From Gallaecimonas xiamenensis 3-C-1 (GTDB lineage Bacteria > Pseudomonadota > Gammaproteobacteria > Enterobacterales > Gallaecimonadaceae), in the NCBI RefSeq assembly GCF_000299915.1, contig NZ_AMRI01000019.1, forward strand, positions 1 through 64,000: 64,000 nucleotides of DNA. Direction: 5' to 3'. Within the stretch, counting starts at the first letter, position 1. Every line of letters starts with the position of its first letter. Below, piece after piece: positions 1 through 8,580 of this stretch. A model generated the notes under the pieces. That model did no database searches and was not told the DNA's origin. It worked only from the letters and a program-made list of their open reading frames with translations. Both the position numbers and the translations under genes were made by a program.

Positions 1-717
1 GTGGATATAGCGGGCCAGGCTGCGATAGGGCTCGCGCTGGGCCACCCATTCTTCCCATTGGATACGGGTGGCCAGGTCGGGCTCCAGCTCACCCCGCTGA
101 AAGTAATCGGAAAAGCAGCGGATGCCGGTCTTGGCTTGCAGGGTCCAGCCTGCCTCTTCCAGCCAGCCATAGACAGTCTCAGGCCACAGCGGGCTGTGGG
201 GTGTCAGGCTGTTGTGGCCGCCGTAACGGCCCTTTTCCAGATGCCTGAAGTTGCCGCGAATAAGGTGGTTAAAGTCGATGCTGTGGCGGTTATAGAACAG
301 CAAGGACAGGTGGCCGCCGGGCTCGACCCTGTCCATGACCTGGGCCAGGGAGCCCTGTTGGTCTCCAAGCCACTCCAGCACCGCATGAAACAGCACCAGG
401 GGATACTGGCCATTCACTTCTTGCAAGCTTTGCTGGCGACAGTCGATGTTGACCCCGGCCTCGGCAAAGGCGGCCTGGGCCTTGGCCAGCATCTGTGCCG
501 ATGGCTCGGTAAAGGTCACCTGGTGGCCTTGGCGGGCCAACAGCAGGCTGAAATCACCATTGCCGCCGCCGATATCCAGCACCGCCTGGGGCGCCGTCAG
601 CAGCGCAGCCAGGTCACGCAGTACCAGGTGCTGGCGCAAGGCGCCTTTGTAGTTGTCGTAAATGCGGCGGCCGAACTTGGCCGCCAGGGTGCCATCAAAG
701 ATGCGGTCTGTCTTCAT
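1..717 (-). CDS. cmoM: tRNA 5-carboxymethoxyuridine methyltransferase CmoM (3' end off window)
   Basis: SAM-dependent methyltransferase that methylates carboxymethoxyuridine at the wobble position of tRNA (role known for E. coli CmoM/SmtA). 239 codons are present; the E. coli protein is about 260 residues, so some 20 C-terminal residues lie beyond the left edge. Class I motif LDIGGGNGD is at residues 47-55, and the family block FHAVLEW lies mid-protein, followed by the LSLLFYN segment. The start codon overlaps the stop of the upstream Nif3 gene as ATGA (714-717), so the two are probably co-translated. Assignment rests on residue-level resemblance to E. coli CmoM over the whole visible length. 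Confidence 0.88.
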   Translation of the reverse strand, partial: MKTDRIFDGTLAAKFGRRIYDNYKGALRQHLVLRDLAALLTAPQAVLDIGGGNGDFSLLLARQGHQVTFTEPSAQMLAKAQAAFAEAGVNIDCRQQSLQEVNGQYPLVLFHAVLEWLGDQQGSLAQVMDRVEPGGHLSLLFYNRHSIDFNHLIRGNFRHLEKGRYGGHNSLTPHSPLWPETVYGWLEEAGWTLQAKTGIRCFSDYFQRGELEPDLATRIQWEEWVAQREPYRSLARYIH

Positions 718-1469
718 ACGGGGTTGGGCACATCCACAAACCTGACCTCCAGGCCGAATTCCCCAGCCAGGTGTTCCCCCAGGGCCTTGATGCCGTAGCG
801 CTCCGTGGCGTGGTGGCCGGCAGCAAAGTAGTGGATGCCGCGCTCGGCGGCGATATGGGTGGTGCGCTCCGACACTTCCCCTGAAATAAAAGCGTCCACC
901 CCGGCGTCGGCCGCCAGGTCGATGTAATCCTGGGCGCCCCCCGTGCACCAGGCCACCGTCTCGATGCGTTCGGGGCCCCCTGGCAGATGCAGGGGCCTGC
1001 GCCCCAGTTTGGCCTCCAGGAAAGCGGCAAAATCGATGCTGCTCATGGGCACCGGCAAACGGCCTTTGAATACCAGGGCCTTGCCAAGGTCGTCATCCAA
1101 GCCGCTTTGCACATCCAATTCCAGCAACCGTGCCAGTTGGGCGTTGTTACCGAGGGCCGGGTGGGCATCCAGGGGCAGATGGTAGCCGGCCAGGTTGATG
1201 TCGTGCATCAGCAGGCTTTTGATGCGCTTGGCCTTGATGCCGGTGATGGTCTGGGATTCGTTTTTCCAAAAGTAGCCGTGGTGCACCAGCAGCAGTTGGG
1301 CACCCCAGGAGATGGCTTCATCGATAAGGGCCTGGCTGGCGGTGACCCCGGTCATGACTTTGGTGATTTCTTCGCTGCCTTCCACCTGCAGGCCGTTGGG
1401 GGCGTAATCGCGAAAGAGCCCCGTTTTGAGCAGGCCATCCAGATAGGTAAGCAATTGCTGACGTTCCAT
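714..1469 (-). CDS. Nif3-like dinuclear metal-centre protein (YbgI family)
   Basis: 251 residues, the usual length for YbgI/Nif3 proteins, which form hexameric rings with a two-metal site; the substrate is unsettled (often named GTP cyclohydrolase 1 type 2 homolog). Expected metal ligands are visible: H63-H64 in LLVHHG, the Asp/His of LPLDAHP near residue 100, and the C-terminal GHHATE block. The ATG at 1469 follows an AGGAGG about five bases upstream, fixing the start. It is translationally coupled to cmoM downstream by a 4-base overlap. Confidence 0.9.
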   Translation of the reverse strand: MERQQLLTYLDGLLKTGLFRDYAPNGLQVEGSEEITKVMTGVTASQALIDEAISWGAQLLLVHHGYFWKNESQTITGIKAKRIKSLLMHDINLAGYHLPLDAHPALGNNAQLARLLELDVQSGLDDDLGKALVFKGRLPVPMSSIDFAAFLEAKLGRRPLHLPGGPERIETVAWCTGGAQDYIDLAADAGVDAFISGEVSERTTHIAAERGIHYFAAGHHATERYGIKALGEHLAGEFGLEVRFVDVPNPV

Positions 1470-1527
1470 TGTTCCTCCTTTTTCAGCCTAGGTTAAATGA
1501 GGGTAACGCCAGAGAAAAGCCAGGTAA

Positions 1528-1557
1528 TTAGACAGACGGGGTTAAAATAAGTATAAA
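1528..1557 (+). promoter_or_regulatory. Sigma70-type promoter for the 1607 gene
   Basis: A TAGACA -35 element (1529-1534), 17-base spacer and TATAAA -10 element (1552-1557) stand about 50 bases before the ATG at 1607. Each hexamer matches the consensus at five of six positions. Confidence 0.6.
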
Positions 1558-1606
1558 ATCTGCCGCTAAGGTTACTCCAAGACACCGAAGAAGAAAGGAA
1601 ACGGCC

Positions 1607-1966
1607 ATGGCCACTTTGGATAAAGACCAGGTATTGGCAGACTTCACTGCTGCTTATCACGCGAAGAACGGTAAAAATCCCGAGATCGAGCAGAAAGGCA
1701 GCTGGTATGCCATCGACGGCGGCAAAAGCGTCCGCCTGGCAGACATCGCCGACATGACCGCAGAGCTGACCGGCGGCGCTGCTGCCCCCAAAGCCGAGCC
1801 TAAAAAGGCCCCGGCCAAAGCGGCTCCTAAGGCCGCAGCCAAGGCGCCGGCCAAGGCCAGCAAACCCAAGGTCACTGCCAGCAACGGCGGCCTGCTGCCC
1901 AAAGCCTACTGGGAAGATCTCCTGGAACAGCGCAACCATCACTGCCGCCGTCCGCGCGGCTTCTGA
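1607..1966 (+). CDS. Small protein with histone-H1-like Ala/Lys/Pro-rich segment
   Basis: 119 residues, cytoplasmic (no signal or membrane segment). It has three parts: an N-terminal domain (about 1-62) with the block GSWYAIDGGKSVRLADI, a low-complexity tail (about 63-95) made of Ala-Pro-Lys units such as KAAPKAAAKAPAK, and a short C-terminal block (YWEDLLEQ then HHCRRPRG). The basic tail resembles H1-like tails of bacterial DNA-binding proteins, so nucleic-acid binding is a fair guess, but no known fold is recognised. It has its own promoter, an AAGGA site seven bases before ATG, and a strong terminator, so it is a single-gene transcript. Confidence 0.75.
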   Translation: MATLDKDQVLADFTAAYHAKNGKNPEIEQKGSWYAIDGGKSVRLADIADMTAELTGGAAAPKAEPKKAPAKAAPKAAAKAPAKASKPKVTASNGGLLPKAYWEDLLEQRNHHCRRPRGF

Positions 1967-1994
1967 AAAAACGCCGGCTTGCCGGCGTTTTTTT
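1966..1994 (+). terminator. Intrinsic terminator after the 1607 gene
   Basis: Seven-base-pair stem CGCCGGC/GCCGGCG with a TT loop, flanked by an A run and followed by seven T. It begins in the last codon of the gene. Confidence 0.9.
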
Positions 1995-2081
1995 ATGTCT
2001 CTTCTCTATTGTTGATCTGTATCAGGCAACGGACCCTGCCAAGGGGCACAGTAGCCAGGCGCCCTGACCAAGGAGACGAGG

Positions 2082-3545
2082 ATGTCCACCCCTTTACGTT
2101 TACCCCCTCTTGGATTTTTCATCGCCATTGCGGTTTTGCTGGCAGTGCTGGCCCTGCCCGGCCCTGCCGATCTGCCTCTGGCCGGCCAGCGGTTGCTGGC
2201 AATACTGGCCTTTGCCGTGGTGCTGTGGCTGACCGAAGCGGTGAGCTACGAAGTGTCGGCCCTACTGATCATCACCTTGATGGCATTCCTGGTCGGTATG
2301 GCCCCTTCGGTGGCCGACCCCAGCCACAGCCTTGGCACCTCCAAGGCGTTGGCCATGGCCATGGGCGGCTTTACCAGCGCCGGCCTGGTGTTGGTAGCGG
2401 CCGCCCTGTTCATCGCCGCCGCCATGACCATCACAGGCCTGGACAGGCGCATCGCCCTGGTGACGTTGTCCAAGTTGGGTGTCGGCTATGGCCGTATCCT
2501 GCTCGGCACCTTGGTGGTCACAGTGGTGCTGAGCCTGCTGGTGCCCAGTGCCACCGCCAGGGTGGCCTGTGTGGTCCCCATCATGATGGGGATGATCGCC
2601 GCCTTTGGGGTGAGTAAGGATTCCCCTTTTGCCGCTGGAGTGATGATCATGGTGGCCCAGGCCACCAGCGTCTGGAACGTGGGGATCCAGACCGCCGCCG
2701 CCCAGAACCTGCTCACCACCGACTTCATCCACCAGGTCACGGGGCAAAGCATAGGTTGGACGACCTGGCTGCTGGCAGGCGCGCCTTGGGCCCTGCTGAT
2801 GTCCGTTGCTCTTTATTACCTAGTACACAGGTTGATGCCGGCCAAATCAGTGTCCATACAAGGGGGCCAGGACAGCATCCGCCAGGCTCTGGCCGAACTG
2901 GGCCCCATGTCCCGTCAGGAAAAGACCCTGCTTGGCACGGTTCTGGTGCTGTTGGTGCTGTGGGCTACCGGCGGCAAGCTGCACCCGTTGGACACTGCGA
3001 CTGTGACCTCGGCAGGCCTGGCCTTCCTGTTGCTGCCTGGGGTTGGGGTAATGAACTGGAAGGACGTGCAAAGCCGCATTCCCTGGGGAACCCTGCTGGT
3101 GTTCGGGGTGGGGATCTCCCTGGGCTCTGCCCTGTTGCAGACCCAGGCCGGGCAATGGCTGGGTAACACCGTGGTGAAAGGCACAGGCCTTGAGTCCCTG
3201 GCACCCTTCTGGCTGTTTGCACTGCTCAGCCTGTTTTTGATCCTGGTGCACCTGGGATTTGCCAGCGCCACCGCCCTGACCTCCACCATGATGCCCATAT
3301 TGCTGTCCCTGCTGACGGCCATCAGCAGCGCCGTCAATGTGCCCGGCATGGCCTTGCTGCTGGGCTTTGCCATCAGCTTTGGCTTTATCCTGCCAATCAA
3401 CGCCCCCCAGAACATGGTCTGTATCGGTACTGAGACCTTTACCAGCAAGCAGTTCATCAAGGTCGGCCTGGCGGTCACCCTGGTCGGTTATGGATTGATG
3501 CTGGTGCTGGCAGCCACCTGGTGGCCACTACTGGGATTAATGTAA
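2082..3545 (+). CDS. DASS/SLC13-family anion symporter
   Basis: 487-residue inner-membrane protein with about a dozen hydrophobic segments, in the divalent anion:sodium symporter family (di/tricarboxylates, sulfate or similar; substrate not readable here). Family signs are the GLDRRIAL and KLGVGYGRIL segments (119-140), the re-entrant loop motif PSATAR at 155-160 followed by VACVVPIMMG, and the C-terminal repeat LPINAPQNMVCIGTETF. AAGGAG six bases upstream sets the ATG at 2082. It lies 132 bases before a TonB-dependent receptor on the same strand; joint uptake of one substrate across both membranes is possible but not shown. Confidence 0.88.
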   Translation: MSTPLRLPPLGFFIAIAVLLAVLALPGPADLPLAGQRLLAILAFAVVLWLTEAVSYEVSALLIITLMAFLVGMAPSVADPSHSLGTSKALAMAMGGFTSAGLVLVAAALFIAAAMTITGLDRRIALVTLSKLGVGYGRILLGTLVVTVVLSLLVPSATARVACVVPIMMGMIAAFGVSKDSPFAAGVMIMVAQATSVWNVGIQTAAAQNLLTTDFIHQVTGQSIGWTTWLLAGAPWALLMSVALYYLVHRLMPAKSVSIQGGQDSIRQALAELGPMSRQEKTLLGTVLVLLVLWATGGKLHPLDTATVTSAGLAFLLLPGVGVMNWKDVQSRIPWGTLLVFGVGISLGSALLQTQAGQWLGNTVVKGTGLESLAPFWLFALLSLFLILVHLGFASATALTSTMMPILLSLLTAISSAVNVPGMALLLGFAISFGFILPINAPQNMVCIGTETFTSKQFIKVGLAVTLVGYGLMLVLAATWWPLLGLM

Positions 3546-3620
3546 CACTTTGGCAATTTAACAATTTTAAAACATCCGTATGCCTTTCCGGTTGTCGTCT
3601 GGCCGACTATATGTTGAAGC

Positions 3621-3639
3621 TTGTTGCCATTGGCAACAA
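3621..3639. promoter_or_regulatory. 19-bp inverted repeat, putative operator before the TonB receptor
   Basis: TTGTTGCCATTGGCAACAA is a perfect 9-base inverted repeat around one central base, 38 bases before the receptor start. It has no T run, so it is more likely an operator or mRNA hairpin than a terminator. The binding protein is unknown. Confidence 0.45.
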
Positions 3640-3677
3640 AACAAAAACATAGAACGAAACAACCGGAGAGGACATCC

Positions 3678-6269
3678 ATGTATCGCAAATCACTACTGGC
3701 CACGGCTGTGCTCAGCAGCCTGACCATGGCCCCCGTTGCCCTGGCCGCCGACGAAGACAATGTCGAGCGTATCGAAGTTACCGGCTCCCATATCCGCCGG
3801 GCCGATCTGGAAGGCCCATCCCCCGTGCTCTATATCGACGCCGAGCAAATCGCCCGCTCTGGCGCCCGCGACCTGGGTGAATTGCTGCAAAAACTGCCGG
3901 TGAGCGGCAGCGGCAGCTTCAGCCCCCAAGGTAACGACTCCGATTCCACCGCCAACGGCGGCGCCGGCATCTCCCTGCGCGGCCTTGGCGCCGACTCTAC
4001 CCTGGTGCTGCTCAATGGCCGGCGCATCGCCGTCAACGCCTTTGCCCAGGGCATAGACACCGCCTTTGTGGACATCAACTCCATCCCGGTGGCGGCGGTG
4101 GAGCGCATTGACGTCTTAAAAGACGGCGCCTCCGCCATCTACGGCTCCGACGCCATCGCCGGTGTGGTCAACGTCATCCTCAAGAAAAACTTCGACGGCA
4201 CCGAGTTCAACTTCAGCATCGGCGACACCAGTGACGGTGGCGGCGCCGAGAAATCGGCCTCACTGCTCTGGGGCCACGGCGATGACAAGGCCCATACCAC
4301 TGTCATCCTCGATTACTTCAAGCGCGACGAGACCTTATACGCCGATCGCAGCTATTCCAAAAATGCCAACCAGACCAGCCGAGGCGGCGGTGATTTCCGC
4401 TCCTCCTCCGGTAATCCCGGCTCCTATATCCCGGCCACCGTTGGCGCCGACGGCTCCATCATCCCCAAATCGGACCTCTATGATTGGCAGCCGGACGCTA
4501 ACTGCCCGGCGGGGGACAGCGTCGGTACCTTCTGCCGCTTCAACTTCGCCCCCTTTATGACCCTGAACCCGGCCACAGAGCGCACCGGCCTGCTGCTGAC
4601 CCACCAGCGCCAGCTGAGCGACGGCATCACCGGTTTTGTGGAAGCCAACGTCCAGCATTCGCGCACCGACGTGCACGGCGCTCCCAGCCCCTCCTTCGGG
4701 GAGTTCTATATGCTGGCGGACAACCCCCTGTTCCTGTCGGGTGAGGCGGTTAACCCCTTCCCAGGTGAAGATCTCACCATGCGCCGGCGCACCACCGAAG
4801 CCGGCGCCCGCCACAAACAGATGGAGTCGGACAACCATCGCCTGGTACTGGGCCTGGAAGGCCAGCAGGAAGCCTTCGACTGGGAGCTGTCCTACACCTA
4901 TTCGCGCTCCCGCAACCACGAATACGGCAAGTCCGGCTTTGTGCAGTCCAGCCGCTTCCAGGACGCCATCAACGCCGGTGACTTCAATCCTTTCTCCACC
5001 ACCCAAGACCCGGATGTCATCGACGACATCAGCGTGCTGACCACCCGTAACGGCCGCTCCGTGACCGAAGCCTGGGACGGCCAGATCAGTGGCTACGCCT
5101 TCGCCCTGCCAGGCGGTGACAGCCAGTACGCCATCGGCGTCGAATACCGGGAAGAGGAAATTGAAGACGTGCCGGACGAGTTGTTCCTGCGCGGGGAAGT
5201 GTTCGGCACCGAGGCCACCACCGCCTTTGGCAGCCGTGAGCAGTACTCGGTCTACACCGAACTAGCGTTGCCCATCACCAGCCAGTTCGACGCCCAATTG
5301 GCCCTTCGCTATGAGCACTATTCGGATTTCGGCTCCGACACCAACCCCAAAATCGGCCTGCAATACCGTCCTCTGGACAGCCTGATGCTGCGCGCCTCCT
5401 GGGGTGAAGCCTTTAGGGCCCCTTCCCTGGTGCAGCTGGGCCTAGGCCCAACCCAGGAGTCTCCCAACCTGATTGACCCCCTGCGCTGCCCCCTGACCGG
5501 TGCATCCGAAGACTGCGATCCACTGGAGCGCACCATAGTGCTGTCCGGTAACCCGGATCTGCAGCCCGAGGAGTCCGAGTCATATAACATCGGTATGGTC
5601 TGGCAGCCCATGACCAACCTGGAAGTGGTCATCGATTACTGGAACTACGACCAGGACAACCTGATCAGTACCGACACCCAGTACCGCCTGACCCAATTCA
5701 GTGCCGGTGTTGCCCAGGAAGGCTTCGAAGTCATTCGTGAGCCGTCCGCCGGCGGCGTGCCCGGCCGCATCTTCCAAATCGTCGACCAATACCAGAACCT
5801 GGGCGGTCAGAAGACCGACGGTGTCGATTTGGATCTGCGCTATAGCCTGGACAGCAACTATGGCGCCTTCCAGTTCAATTACCTGCTGACCTGGGTCAAC
5901 AGCTTTGACGAGATCAAGGCTGACGGCACCAAGCGCAAACTGGCCGGCGAATGGCGCCACCCGGAATGGCGCTGGAATGCCACCCTGGACTGGAGCCTGG
6001 ATGATTGGGCCGCCACCGGCCGGGTCAACTACATCGGCGAATACACCGACAACGTCGATGCCGGGGCCACCGGTACAGTGGACAGCTTCGTCACCTTCGA
6101 CGGCAGTGTCACCTATGCCGGCGTTAAAGACTGGCGCTTCACCCTGGGGGCCAACAACCTCTTCGACGAAGAGCCGCCCTTCTCCGGCAGCGACTTTATG
6201 GGCTACGACGTGGAAACCCACTCCGCCCAGGGCCGCTTCGCCTATGCCAAGGTCAGTTACCGCTTCTGA
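3678..6269 (+). CDS. TonB-dependent outer-membrane receptor
   Basis: 863 residues. The signal peptide is residues 1-23 (cleavage after VALA), followed by a TonB-box-like ERIEVTG, a plug domain with RGLGADSTLVLLNGRR and the DGASAIYGSDAIAGVVNV block, then a long beta-barrel ending in the terminal aromatic of AKVSYRF. Two Cys pairs (near 277/287 and about 605/612) may form loop disulfides. The open frame extends upstream to 3621, but ATG 3678 follows GGAGAGG and begins the signal peptide. Plug type is that of the large receptors common in marine gammaproteobacteria; the ligand cannot be read from sequence. A DASS transporter precedes it and a TonB-like mini-protein faces it. Confidence 0.92.
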   Translation: MYRKSLLATAVLSSLTMAPVALAADEDNVERIEVTGSHIRRADLEGPSPVLYIDAEQIARSGARDLGELLQKLPVSGSGSFSPQGNDSDSTANGGAGISLRGLGADSTLVLLNGRRIAVNAFAQGIDTAFVDINSIPVAAVERIDVLKDGASAIYGSDAIAGVVNVILKKNFDGTEFNFSIGDTSDGGGAEKSASLLWGHGDDKAHTTVILDYFKRDETLYADRSYSKNANQTSRGGGDFRSSSGNPGSYIPATVGADGSIIPKSDLYDWQPDANCPAGDSVGTFCRFNFAPFMTLNPATERTGLLLTHQRQLSDGITGFVEANVQHSRTDVHGAPSPSFGEFYMLADNPLFLSGEAVNPFPGEDLTMRRRTTEAGARHKQMESDNHRLVLGLEGQQEAFDWELSYTYSRSRNHEYGKSGFVQSSRFQDAINAGDFNPFSTTQDPDVIDDISVLTTRNGRSVTEAWDGQISGYAFALPGGDSQYAIGVEYREEEIEDVPDELFLRGEVFGTEATTAFGSREQYSVYTELALPITSQFDAQLALRYEHYSDFGSDTNPKIGLQYRPLDSLMLRASWGEAFRAPSLVQLGLGPTQESPNLIDPLRCPLTGASEDCDPLERTIVLSGNPDLQPEESESYNIGMVWQPMTNLEVVIDYWNYDQDNLISTDTQYRLTQFSAGVAQEGFEVIREPSAGGVPGRIFQIVDQYQNLGGQKTDGVDLDLRYSLDSNYGAFQFNYLLTWVNSFDEIKADGTKRKLAGEWRHPEWRWNATLDWSLDDWAATGRVNYIGEYTDNVDAGATGTVDSFVTFDGSVTYAGVKDWRFTLGANNLFDEEPPFSGSDFMGYDVETHSAQGRFAYAKVSYRF

Positions 6270-6285
6270 CCTTAATACACCCAGT

Positions 6286-6313
6286 AAAAAGCCGCCCTCG
6301 GGCGGCTTTTTAG
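6286..6313. terminator. Bidirectional terminator
   Basis: Stem GCCGCCC/GGGCGGC with a two-base loop, A run on the left and T run on the right. It serves the TonB receptor and, on the other strand, overlaps the stop of the 6310 gene. Confidence 0.9.
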
Positions 6314-6645
6314 TAGTCGACGCTGGTGGTCACGTCCATGGGGTAGATAAATTCGCGAAAGTCCGGCTCGGTGGGGGTGGCTGGCTTGAACTCAAAGCTA
6401 AACACGTGCTTTTTGAACATCATGGTCGCCCGGTCGCTGTCGAGTTTGGTCTTGAGCATCTTCACCTTCACCACCTTGCCTTCCCTGTCCACCATGATAA
6501 GGAACAGGATCTCGGCGTTAGAGCGGGCAAATTCCTTACGGGCTTCCAAGAGAGCCTGGTCACTGGAGCGCCAGTCGGGCAACTGTTCTTTGGCCTGCAG
6601 GCTAAAAGCCAGCAGCAGGGCTGCCAGGCACAGAGGACTTTTCAT
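6310..6645 (-). CDS. Small exported protein resembling a TonB C-terminal domain
   Basis: 111 residues with a signal peptide (MKSPLCLAALLLAFSLQA) and one compact domain. The region AEILFLIMVDREGKVVKVKML and the ending FREFIYPMDVTTSVDY look like the beta-strands of TonB C-terminal domains, but there is no membrane anchor or proline-rich spacer, so it cannot be a full TonB. ATG 6645 follows AAGGAG six bases away; a TTG further out is less likely. It converges on the TonB-dependent receptor. It could modulate receptors or be an unrelated periplasmic protein. Confidence 0.6.
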   Translation of the reverse strand: MKSPLCLAALLLAFSLQAKEQLPDWRSSDQALLEARKEFARSNAEILFLIMVDREGKVVKVKMLKTKLDSDRATMMFKKHVFSFEFKPATPTEPDFREFIYPMDVTTSVDY

Positions 6646-6713
6646 CAACAACTCCTTTTGTAAAGAAGTTGCTAACCTAACAATAACATCTCAGGTTAAC
6701 AATAACTTAGCTG

Positions 6714-7031
6714 TTACCAGCGGCTGTCGTTCTCGCAGGGAATGCCGTCACCGTCGCCATCCATGCGGGTGCCAGGGCACTGGGCCAGATAGAACTCGGC
6801 CTCGGCCCGCGAGCCCATTTGGCTGCAATAGCGTTTGCCTTCGCAGCGAAAGGCCGGGGCCTCGAGTGCAGAGGGCTTTGCCGGGGCGGAAGCAGGTAAG
6901 GCGGCGGGCGCGTTGGCTGAAGGGGGGCTATCGGCCAGGGCCGAGGGCAACACCAGCGGACTGTGGTATTTCAACAAGTGAACAGTGCCAAAGGCGACCA
7001 GGGTCAGTGCAATGAGGCGGCCAAATTTCAC
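6714..7031 (-). CDS. Excalibur calcium-binding domain protein
   Basis: 105 residues: an N-terminal hydrophobic anchor or signal (about 4-22), an Ala/Pro/Ser-rich linker, then a C-terminal Excalibur domain with KRYCSQM, Cys-containing LAQCPGT and the DGDGDGIPCE calcium-loop motif. Such domains are extracytoplasmic, so the protein is probably membrane-tethered facing the periplasm. The start is GTG at 7031 with AAGGA seven bases upstream. It stands alone between convergent or separately terminated genes; function beyond Ca2+ binding is unknown. Confidence 0.82.
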   Translation of the reverse strand: MKFGRLIALTLVAFGTVHLLKYHSPLVLPSALADSPPSANAPAALPASAPAKPSALEAPAFRCEGKRYCSQMGSRAEAEFYLAQCPGTRMDGDGDGIPCENDSRW

Positions 7032-7111
7032 GGTGTCATCCTTGATGCCGGGGCTGAGACACTACCATAGCGCACCCCGGCTCCGGCCGCCTCCTTGCCT
7101 GACCAGCGCCA

Positions 7112-7140
7112 TAAAAAAAGCGCCCCAGGGGCGCTTTTTT
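7112..7140 (-). terminator. Terminator of the rluB operon
   Basis: Stem GCGCCCC/GGGGCGC flanked by seven A on the left (U run on the minus transcript) and six T on the right. It directly abuts the rluB stop. Confidence 0.85.
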
Positions 7141-8021
7141 CAGGTGGGCTTGCGGGCCCGGCGAGCCTGGGTACCGCTGTTTTCCCTGGCCCGGTCGCGC
7201 TTGACGGCACGGCGGATACGGGCCGCCTTGACGTAGGGGTTTTCCTGAGCCACCGCCCGCTCGTCGAGCATGGTGCGGGTTTCCGGCGCCAGGCCGACCA
7301 GATTGCGCAGGTAGTTCACCTCTTCCTTGCCCAGTTCCTTCCAGCCACCCTGGGGCAGCTTGCGGTCCAGCTCCATCTTGCCGTACTGGGTACGGATAAG
7401 GCGGGACACCTTCACTTCCTGGGATTCCCAAAGGCGACGCACTTCGCGGTTGCGCCCTTCAGACAGGGTCACGGCAAACCATTGGTTCATGCCTTCGCCG
7501 CCGCTGCGCTTGATGCTGTTGAAGCTGGCCGGCCCATCTTCCAACTGCACCCCTTTGCGCAGCTTATGGAGCATGGACTCGTTGACTTCACCGAAGACGC
7601 GGACCTGGTATTCCCGCTCCACCTGGTGGCTGGGGTGCATCAGGCGGTTGGCCAGTTCACCGTCGGTGGTGAACAGCAGCAACCCCGAGGTGTTGATGTC
7701 CAAACGGCCCACCGCCACCCAACGACCCTGCTTCAGGCGCGGCAGACGGTCAAAGACGGTGGGGCGGCCTTCGGGGTCCTTGCGTGAACACAACTCCCCT
7801 TCCGGCTTGTTGTACATCAGCACCCGGCACACCACCTCTTCCTGGCTGGCAATGGCGACGATATGGCCGTCGATGCGCACCTCGGCGTGGCTGTCGATAC
7901 GGTCGCCCAGGGTGGCCACCTTGCCGTTGACGCTGATGCGACCGGCAGAGATCAGGGCTTCCAGTTGGCGGCGGGAACCGTGGCCGGCGCGGGCCAGGAC
8001 TTTTTGCAATTTTTCAGTCAT
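7140..8021 (-). CDS. rluB: 23S rRNA pseudouridine(2605) synthase RluB
   Basis: Isomerises U2605 of 23S rRNA to pseudouridine (E. coli role). 293 residues: an S4 RNA-binding domain (about 1-60; [18 protein letters not shown]), then the RsuA/RluB catalytic domain with the nucleophile D108 in [12 protein letters not shown], plus a basic C-terminal tail ([16 protein letters not shown]). Its 5' end overlaps scpB by 8 bases, so scpA-scpB-rluB form one leftward unit. Confidence 0.92.
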   Translation of the reverse strand: MTEKLQKVLARAGHGSRRQLEALISAGRISVNGKVATLGDRIDSHAEVRIDGHIVAIASQEEVVCRVLMYNKPEGELCSRKDPEGRPTVFDRLPRLKQGRWVAVGRLDINTSGLLLFTTDGELANRLMHPSHQVEREYQVRVFGEVNESMLHKLRKGVQLEDGPASFNSIKRSGGEGMNQWFAVTLSEGRNREVRRLWESQEVKVSRLIRTQYGKMELDRKLPQGGWKELGKEEVNYLRNLVGLAPETRTMLDERAVAQENPYVKAARIRRAVKRDRARENSGTQARRARKPT

Positions 8022-8580
8022 TTGTTGCCTCTTCGAGCCTCTCGGCTGGGTTGGTCATTTCCATAAGCTCAGGCAGGTTGCTCAAGCTCTTTAAATTCAT
8101 GTCGTCCAAAAACTGGCGAGTGGTACCGAACAGGGACGGTCGGCCCGGTACTTCCTTGGTGCCCACCACCTTGATCCAGCCGCGCTCTTCGAGAGAGCGG
8201 ATGATCTGGGTGCTGACCGCCACCCCCCGCACTTCTTCTATCTCACCCCGGGTAACGGGTTGGCGATAGGCGATAAGGGCGAGGGTTTCCAGGGTGGCCC
8301 TGGAATACTTGGGGGCCTTTTCCACCCACAGCCTAGACAGTAGCGGGCTCAGGGCGTCATCGGCCTGGAAACGCCAGCCGCTGGCCACTTCCACCAGGTG
8401 AATGCCACGGGGCCGGTAGTCCAGCTCCAGGGCCTTTAAGGCCTGCACCAGTTTGGGCCGCGAGATTGTATAGCCTTGGAAAACGCTGTCCAGCAGTTCT
8501 TGCGGGCTCATGGGCCGCCCTGCTACCAGCAGCGCCGCCTCCAGCACCTGCTTGAGCTGCTCGTCACTGATTTTCGCCAT
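8014..8580 (-). CDS. scpB: SMC-Scp complex kleisin-interacting subunit ScpB
   Basis: 188 residues forming two winged-helix domains (family knowledge). Recognisable blocks are [20 protein letters not shown] and [12 protein letters not shown]. ScpB binds the kleisin ScpA and helps load SMC onto DNA for chromosome segregation. It overlaps scpA upstream by 17 bases and rluB downstream by 8. No smc gene lies in the window. Confidence 0.92.
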   Translation of the reverse strand: MAKISDEQLKQVLEAALLVAGRPMSPQELLDSVFQGYTISRPKLVQALKALELDYRPRGIHLVEVASGWRFQADDALSPLLSRLWVEKAPKYSRATLETLALIAYRQPVTRGEIEEVRGVAVSTQIIRSLEERGWIKVVGTKEVPGRPSLFGTTRQFLDDMNLKSLSNLPELMEMTNPAERLEEATND

